In this document: positions 57,015-64,000 of the stretch, piece by piece | How the letters are laid out: every line of letters starts with the position of its first letter | How positions within the stretch are numbered: the first letter of the stretch is position 1 | NCBI GenBank assembly: GCA_004154925.1 | Contig: QJNS01000071.1 | Coordinates: forward strand, 62,001 to 126,000 | Source: Monosporascus cannonballus | Lineage: Eukaryota; Ascomycota; Sordariomycetes; Xylariales | Length of the DNA: 64,000 nucleotides | Direction: 5' to 3' | Made by a program: the position numbers and the translations under genes | Notes under the pieces: model-generated | The model's input: the letters and a program-made list of their open reading frames with translations, nothing else | What the model was told of the DNA's origin: nothing | Database searches by the model: none

Positions 57015-59334
57015 TTAGCAGGTGCCGGGGCCGAGTTCAACCACGGGTGAACTGGCGCCTTCGCGTCTGCGTCTCTTCGCATCAAGTCGCATTGCCTTTG
57101 CAATCTCCTCTTTCTGGGCTTCTTCTCCGGATGCCCGGGCGTCGAGATACCCATCCGCTCCTTCGAGCTCCATGGGCGTCACTGGTCCCGGGCTCCCTAG
57201 CGGTTGAAGCCTAGGCTTGTCCGGCTTGGGAAGGCTGCTGAAGCCTATATTGGCCAGAGTTGGCACCGCGGCTCTATTGACGCCGGAGCCGCCTAGGGCC
57301 ATGGCGGCTTGCGCGATCATGTCACGCTGATACTGTGCCAGTCTGCGCTTAGCCTCTGATTCGTGTCGTGCGTGTCCGGCCATCGTGCCCTGCCGAGCGG
57401 TTGTGACTTGGGTGTCCGACTTCATCGGGCTCGAAGTTATATCCGATATCTGCGGACGTTGCTTCTGCATCTTTCGCTTCTCGTAGTTTGAGGGGTAATA
57501 TTTCCCCATTGGTAAGGCGTTTTCCTGATACGGACTCGGGTTGTACGAGGTGACAGGGGTGCAAGGTTTGGGATTCGGCGAGCTTGCGCCGTCAGGCTGC
57601 GGACGCGCTGGTTGATCGCCCGTGGCTGCTGATGTGGCGGAGGCGGCGGCGGCGGCGGCGGGTGCGGCCTTAGGGGAGCTGGCAAAGGCAATAGTGCCGG
57701 TAGCCGTGATGTTGGACACGAACACTTGACTATCAGGAGGGCTGGGCCAAGAAGCGAGCTGGATGGATTTCTTTCGGGCCTTAGAGGCGTCGAGCTGAAA
57801 AGGGTGAGGACGGTAGACCTCGGGTTGTTCCTCGTGCAAAGGAAAATAACCACTAATTTCAACTGATTAGTACCACCCAGCCCTGCATTAAGGGTTGCCG
57901 AAACTCCGTTGCCCTATGTGTACCACGAGCCTCGGGGGGGAACTTTGGACTAGATCAAAGGTGAAAGGGAAAACGTGACTGATCTACAGAGACGACAACA
58001 CATACCCAGGAAGATCCCCGCGAGCAGAGAGTGGTGCTGGCGGTGTATAAACCGGGGCACTGTTGACTTTCTTCGTGGTTGGTAGTTCGATAGCGATCGG
58101 CCTGCTTCCCGCCGGTGTCGACCGTGGAGAATCTACAAACGATGACTCGTGGTTGATGGGGGATCTTGAAGGAGAATGGCCTGGTTCAATTGGTAATTAT
58201 TAAGGATTAGCATCTTGGTATGACGCAACTGTACCGATGTGTCGGGCAATTCTGCTGCCCGAACACCTCGCTAATCAAAGAGAAATTCGGGTCAAGTCCA
58301 GATGGGCCCTGGGGCGCATTGGGGGGCGCATTGGGGGGTGGTTGCACTGGGGCCTGCACTGGCGAGGGCAGGGAGACATGGGGCAGGGGGATCCCCCTTT
58401 TGCCGTCATGTTTCCAGTGACCCGACACCCGCCTATCGGAATATCGGGGCAGACGCACCCCGCTCCAGAGGCTGATAGCGGGCTGCTTTAGTGGGTTTGC
58501 CGCCAACTTTGGTTGACCAAGGAGACGGGGCATAAAATCGGTGAAAGAGGGGATCCCGGACAAGGATGTGGGCGGCGGCTGCTCCTTGCTCCACCATGAG
58601 AGGGAAGAATAAGAGGGAACAGAGAGAAATGTTTGAGAATGCTAGCACCCTGTCGCGTGTCACAGCGACGTGGGGGGGCTCCGGTGATTGCATTGTTCTT
58701 TTCATGTGTTTGTTGGCCAGGTATTCTCTTCGCCCTTTGCCCAGGAAATCAGGTGTGAAATAGGCTTGACTGGCTTTGGCGAAGCTCTCATCCGACTTCT
58801 CAGACGATTCGGTAATCAGGGGACCCCGACTACTAAACCGGGTAAACCGACAAACAGCCATCAATCCAACCACAAGGTAATATCTAATAATAGTTTCCAT
58901 CCAGGTGGGAATCAAAGCGCGCCAACTAAGGCTGAGCTCTCTCGAACCACATGCAACTCGCATGCCACAAGCGGACGTTAAACTGATACGTGGTCCGAAA
59001 AAGGAGATCTTTGTAAAAACTCGTGCGGACATGATTTATACAAAACATGCAGAAATGTGAAAATACACATACCTGTGCCACTAGCGGAAGGCGGTCTTAA
59101 ATGCATATGAGATGATCTCGAAGAAGAGAATCGTTGATGCTCCGTGAACCCCGTCGGGGAAGGTCGTGCTGATAAGACGATGTCGTCCGGCCGAGGCTCC
59201 GGGGTTGCTGGTGACGAAGCTGCTGCTGATACGTCGGACGAGTTGGACATGGTCCTACCGGCCATGGGCGGTCGTCTGGCTGTCATGGAAGAAAGATACG
59301 AGGCAGGCTTGAATGATCGTCCGAAGCTCGCCAT
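57015..59334 (-). CDS. Conserved-looking hypothetical protein, three exons
   Basis: Exons 59334-59073, 58180-58006 and 57852-57015 join in phase to 424 aa. Introns are 892 nt (GTATGT ... AACCAG) and 153 nt (GTATGT ... GTACTAATCAG ... AATTAG). The start MASFGRSFKPASYLSS (CCGATGGCG) is well placed. The protein is mostly disordered and Ser/Pro-rich: HSPSRSPIN and SPRSTPAGSRPIAI in exon 2, then GYFPLHEEQPEVYRPHPFQL at the exon 2-3 junction, an alanine run, MGKYYPSNYEKRKMQKQ, and PRLQPLGSPGPVTPMELEG near the end. Many SP/TP sites suggest control by proline-directed kinases, but this is inference. I do not recognise the family. The first intron is unusually long and could hide a further exon or an insertion. 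Confidence 0.68.
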
Positions 59335-62300
59335 CGGGATAAACTTCGATAGCAATTATCGCTAGCGAAGTTCGTTTTTGTTCGCTCAAGTGTCAAATCG
59401 CTCCGTCCCAGTCCTCCAACGTCCCCTCGGCCGATCTATCTGAAAGGGACCGCGTCAAAATGTATGCGTTTACCCAGCGTGGCCTGTATGTGTATCCGTA
59501 TACGACGCGTCTGCGTGTGCGCGCGCTCGCGTCTGTGTTTTCCCGTGCGTATGACAAAGGATGAAAAGCCTGGTGGAGTACCTGGTGAAGTAATGACTGT
59601 GGTAAGCTCACGATCGACTTGGAAACCCTTAAGGGGCACAAAGGGTGCAGCGCCAGGGGATGGTGCTTAGCGATATTTAAAGTTCCTAGGGTTCTTGTGG
59701 ACGGAGTTGACTACTCCTACCGTATGTCGTATGGTCCATACCCCAGGGTGGGTAAGGTGCGCCGTAACTAATGTATGTAGGGTATGTATATGTATGTATA
59801 GAGAGAGGTATGGTACGCATAGGAAATACTGCAACACGACTTTCTCGGGTTCTCTTACCTTTAAATTGGAGGTTAGAATGGATATTCCCTGTGAGTTGTA
59901 TTGCAGTAACAGAATGGTTCACCTTGCGAAGCGGCACCAGTTATGTGAATGAGGGCATTGGGGAATTGCACAATAATTAGCACGCCTGTGATGGCGGCCG
60001 AGTAGTGACCCAAGCCGTCAGGGTCAGGATGGGTCGTCGACTGATCCTCACGCCAATCCACAAGGCAAATTGAGGTATGCTGCAGCTACCGTTGATGCTG
60101 GAGGCGATCATGGAAGAGGGTCGTTCATTGAGATACCTCAATCGTGCGGTTCTTTCAATCGATCATTCGTTCATTGGGATGCAGGCCCATTTAATATCCA
60201 ATGGCGGACCCGGCCCCTTTTTTTCCCCTAACCCAAAACTCCAGATGTGCAAGGGTTAAAGTTAAAAAGATGGCGGCAGCATTTACCCGTAACTCAGATA
60301 AGAAAGAGTTTGTCTGGAGGTTGTACAAGATAACGCAGTTTGACTTTCCGGTGACGTTCAGGGGCGTAAAGCCAATAAGCTAAACAGGAATAGGTTTATC
60401 GGAGGTGCTCAATAGGGCATGGGCAGACACCCTTCATAAACCTTCCTTCGAAAGGTGGTCAAATGAGGAATGTGATGTTTGGATGCCTGCGTGCGCTTGA
60501 GGCCACCCAGATGGCAATGTGGGGAGGCTGGATGACCAACTTTATGAGACACAGTATCAGAAGGACAATGGTGTGATGCCGGAAAACTTCCGTCCTTTAA
60601 TTCAAATTATCCGTAAGTCTACCTCTTTCGTTCTCATAACTCGGAAAGCCTAAATGCATCTAAATCAAACCGTGATAAAGTAATAAGATTGCCGCTGGTC
60701 ATACATTTGATACGCTGATTATTTCGAGTGGGCGTTTTGCAGGCTCCAAAACGGGCATTATGTAACAGTCTCCCCATTCAATGCAACGAAGATCCTAAGC
60801 GAGTCGGCACCCAGAGGGCAATATATCGACGTGGCGCACCGCAGCCCATGGTACCCGATATTGGGTTAGAACTAATGCTTATTTACGTAACTATGGGCCT
60901 ATGAGTAACTGCGAATGGTTATCTGGAGTTGTCGCGGTATTTATGTCTTCGGGCTATCATAATTGCCCTCATTTTCCTATTGCCCAGAGCCACTGGGAGC
61001 CGAGACTCTGGACAGCACTCGAGGTTGCAGCAATCAACATCGCTCTCCATGAGGCGCTGGAAGCGAATCGGAACCTTTCCTCGGCCCCGGCCCAAAGCGT
61101 CTCATCAATCGCGAGTATCCGACCGCATATAACACGGATGCGAACTGCGTCGCTACGCTACGTTCGCGGCTCGTGTTACGGTACGTAAGGTCTCTAAGAC
61201 AAGGGACAGCGGGCCTGTCTATCACAGAATACCCCGCGGGTCAACCTTCGAGGGTCACTAACTTCGTCGCAAACTCTCAAGTACTACTACTCGAGATTTT
61301 GCTTGCTTCCTGGCCCCAGATAGTCGCTAAGTTCATGACCAAGCTGGGCATCGGCCTCGCGAGTGGAACCGGTTCTTAGCAGACTTGGTGCCCATGAGGA
61401 GATGTGTGCTGGCTTACAGTAGTTCGTGTTAACGTCGATGCTCGGGGGACTTATCGCGTGACTTGGCATCCAAAAAAAAACCCCCCGGCTTGCAGCGATC
61501 AACACACCACTTCTCGAACCGAGCTTGCTCTGGCTTGGGCTACTGCCGCGTATTAAACCGTCCATCCTAACTACTTTCTCCAACCGGTCTACAGGTCTAC
61601 AGTATAGAGGGATCATCAAGTCCAACAAGGGTCCTCGGAAAGACCTCAGCATCTTCCGTTGGCAAGGCTGTTATCAGACAAGAGCCGTCGAGGAGATATA
61701 CGAAACGTGGAAGGTAGCGGCTATATTCCGTGACATGGTATACGACTCCACATTCAGAGGTTATAGTGGCGTTTATTGCCTCGGATCCGCGTGTTGTCTG
61801 CCCCAGGGTGTGTACGACTGGGACCCAAACAGCAACTTTGTCCGGTGTGTGTGCAGCCCATGTGTGAGGGACCGGGCTAGGGCATATTGCACATCGTCAA
61901 GCAGCCCACTGCGCGGCCCAGACGAGGTGAAGCTTGTATTTGGTGTGAACTTGTTGCGTTACTCGACTAATAATAAGGGGCGGGGCCTAAGACCACCCAC
62001 GGCATGTAAGATCTTGCGACACCAGCTTGACCGTATAGATGTAGCAGGAGACCAAGATTGAGCGCCGGTTGCTCATTGGATCCCCCGGCTAACTCTACAT
62101 CGAGTGCTCTTGCCGGCCGAAGGAAACAGCCACTTGATGATGTTCGTCGGGTTAGTATTCAATCTGAAACACAGACGAGCGCGGGTCGAGTCGTGACTCA
62201 GCCATAACTCCATAATAAGTTTCCATTGGGGGTTCTCTGTTACCCCTCCTCCCAGTGTATGCATTTTCAATGGAGAATGGCGGTATTCGTGTGGACAAGA

Positions 62301-63800
62301 TGCAATGCTGGCCGCGTAGATCGATACCGCATATAGTTCCCTGAGACAAGCTGCGCAGAAACAACCAAGCTACAGCCCTCCCCCCAAATTCTCCCGATGC
62401 CAAGGACAGATTTCTGACTACAGTAAACGGGCTGGAGCGGGTTAGCTAGGGTCATTTTGAGCAGAGTGTACCGCATCGCATGCAGTGCCCTTATACGGCG
62501 AACGATCACATCGTCACAAACTACGTCGCATTCCTCTCGGTAGTGGAGTTGGACAACAGGCGCCGGGTCAGGCGGCATCCAAACGTCACGGCAATCATAA
62601 TACGCTCCCTTGCGACGGACAGCTGCAGATATACTACAGTATTATGCGAATCAGATCGGCGGTGGCTCATGGTTGGGCCGTAGAGATGATTGTCGTGCCA
62701 CGGCCGCGTGGGTTGGGAAGGGGGTTGCGAATGGACGGAGCGGCCGGTCTTGTGGGGATCAGCTGGCGGAAATGAAATGGGCGGGGGCTGTTGCCGCCCG
62801 AGGGGTCATCCTCCAATGCGAGATGGGATTTCATCTAATGGGTCCCTTGGCAAGCTCCCCGTGCAAGAACGACCCTTATTAACGCAATGACGTAGGCTGC
62901 ATGATTCTCTCCTGCAAGGACTGGACATCCCAAGTGCAAGGGGCGCCAAATTTCCGTAGCGAGCATTGGCAGAGTGGGGCGTCCGCCGCTTCCGCCGTCT
63001 ACGGTATGGCATGGTCGCCTTCGTGACGGATCTTCAAACGTCAGGCATCAACTCTTTCTTTCATACGGCACGGCCCAGTTTCGACACAAATCTGGATTTT
63101 CCATCATAAGGCAGAAACAAAAACGCCATGCAAATCAGAAGGATCTCCTGCGAGGCCCGCATCGCTAGCGCGAGATGTGTATGACTTTTTACCGGATTAT
63201 GCCTGCAGGGCCATGCTGATGATGGGATGGATACCCATGCTTCGTATAATCACATGAAAATATCTCCTGCATGCCGTCATTGAGCAGGGAACCGTTGAGG
63301 CTCTGAACGCTTGCGGAATATGTCCAACGACACGAGAAGTTCGTCGCTAGCGTATCTGCTTTTATTATTAAGGAGATCCGATGCCACTACGTCAGATCCT
63401 TCGTATCTGGGCTTAGCCGACGGGGCTCGACGTGACGGAAATGTGATCTTGAAACCGGATGCACATATTGATCCAACTACGTCTCCTATCCAGCGTGCCT
63501 TACGAGGATTATTCGACAAACGGCGACTTGGCAGCGCTTCCAACAATTCCCAGTAACAGCTAATTGACGCGTTACCAAAAGAAGGAAGTGGGAGCGGATT
63601 TAGGCATTTCTATTGGTGATACTATGACATTACTTGGAGTTTGGGCCATAAGATACAAGAAATTGTTTTGAGGTGCTGGCATTTCTGTGTCCATCGGATA
63701 CATCGCTGATAGAAACCATACACTTCCAAGCCCGTCGCCGCACGCATTGGCTAGATAGCCATGCTTCTAGGCGAACGCTGGCGTCGGACCTAATTTGACC
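59335..63800. other. Gene-free stretch
   Basis: About 4.5 kb without a supported gene. The longest frame (61525-62061, 178 codons, plus) does not begin at a conserved-looking ATG and shows no motif. No transposon ends, tandem repeats or RNA genes are seen. Confidence 0.4.
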
Positions 63801-64000
63801 GACACGGCTTCCCGGTCCAGCTGTCCACGAAGTCTATCTGCAAATAGCCTGGGAGTCCGGCGACAGGGTAGACATTGACGTGGTTCCGAAGCAACGGAAC
63901 AAGCTCGAACCAAGCAGCCAGTTCGCCTATGACGTAGGGAACATCGAAGCTCGCACCGCCGCGGCCCGGTTCTCTGCGTTGATCACATCTCTCGAGTCAG
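63801..64000. other. Open reading frames at the right edge, possibly a partial gene
   Basis: The last 200 bases are open on both strands. The plus frame (PAVHEVYLQIAWESGDRVDI onward) runs off the edge. The minus frame (FDVPYVIGELAAWFELVPLL) is closed by a stop near the edge. Both have GC-rich third positions. One of them may be an exon of a gene centred beyond the window; the strand cannot be decided here. Confidence 0.25.

Noticed and set aside
58433..59032. 199-codon minus frame within the long intron of the 57-59 kb gene
   Set aside because: It begins with no good start and has no conserved motif; using it as an exon was not supported by splice sites in phase.
61525..62061. 178-codon plus frame
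   Set aside because: Longest frame of the right-hand desert but with no domain, poor start context and no neighbouring exon; not reported as a gene.
1..64000. CRISPR array, bacterial operon or biosynthetic cluster
   Set aside because: The organism is a fungus; no spaced direct repeats of that kind and no polyketide or peptide synthetase genes are visible.

Overview
The window looks like nuclear DNA of a filamentous ascomycete (Pezizomycotina). Reasons: genes have short introns (54-153 nt, mostly GT(A/R)NGT...CTAAC/CTGAC...YAG), the recognisable proteins are fungal, and one end is an extremely AT-rich block whose mutations have the signature of repeat-induced point mutation (RIP: CpA to TpA on both strands). 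I cannot name the species.

Layout. (1) 1-8.8 kb: AT-rich compartment holding one RIP-wrecked Ty3/gypsy LTR retrotransposon on the minus strand (228-7640, 150-bp LTRs, 5-bp target duplication ATAGA). (2) 8.8-23.2 kb: GC-balanced but decayed accessory DNA. It contains a broken secreted-protein gene (9430-10303), an orphan ORF (12318-13094), a SprT-like metallopeptidase gene broken by a stop, a 901-bp non-autonomous hAT-like element with perfect 8-bp target duplication and a frameshift (14588-16610), a small gene with a fungal promoter and a frame break (19524-20228), and scraps of a GMC oxidoreductase (22191-22740). (3) 24.3-26.9 kb: an ASH1-type histone H3K36 methyltransferase (minus). (4) 27-35.8 kb: a long gene-free stretch with homopolymer G/C runs. 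(5) 35.8-53.7 kb: the gene-dense core: TAD2-like tRNA adenosine deaminase with a very long N-terminal extension, a protein with half a Zn2Cys6 cluster and a C-terminal membrane hairpin, a second Cys/His-rich protein with C-terminal membrane segments, a DUF2439 (Mte1/Dbl2/ZGRF1-like) protein, all on minus, and a divergent BAR-SH3 protein (RVS167/Hob1) on plus. (6) 55.2-55.4 kb: a tRNA-like gene directly abutting a U6 snRNA-like sequence on the minus strand. (7) 57.0-59.3 kb: a three-exon gene of unknown function. (8) 59.4-64 kb: nothing convincing except an open reading frame running off the right edge.

The core genes are housekeeping chromatin, tRNA-editing, DNA-repair and endocytosis functions; they do not form a pathway or a biosynthetic cluster. 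The most unusual signals are the tRNA-U6 tandem, the two neighbouring genes that both pair a putative nucleic-acid-binding Cys motif with a C-terminal membrane anchor, the extended TAD2, and the hAT insertion into a metallopeptidase gene. Exon joins were worked out by eye from splice sites and reading phase; no database search was run.
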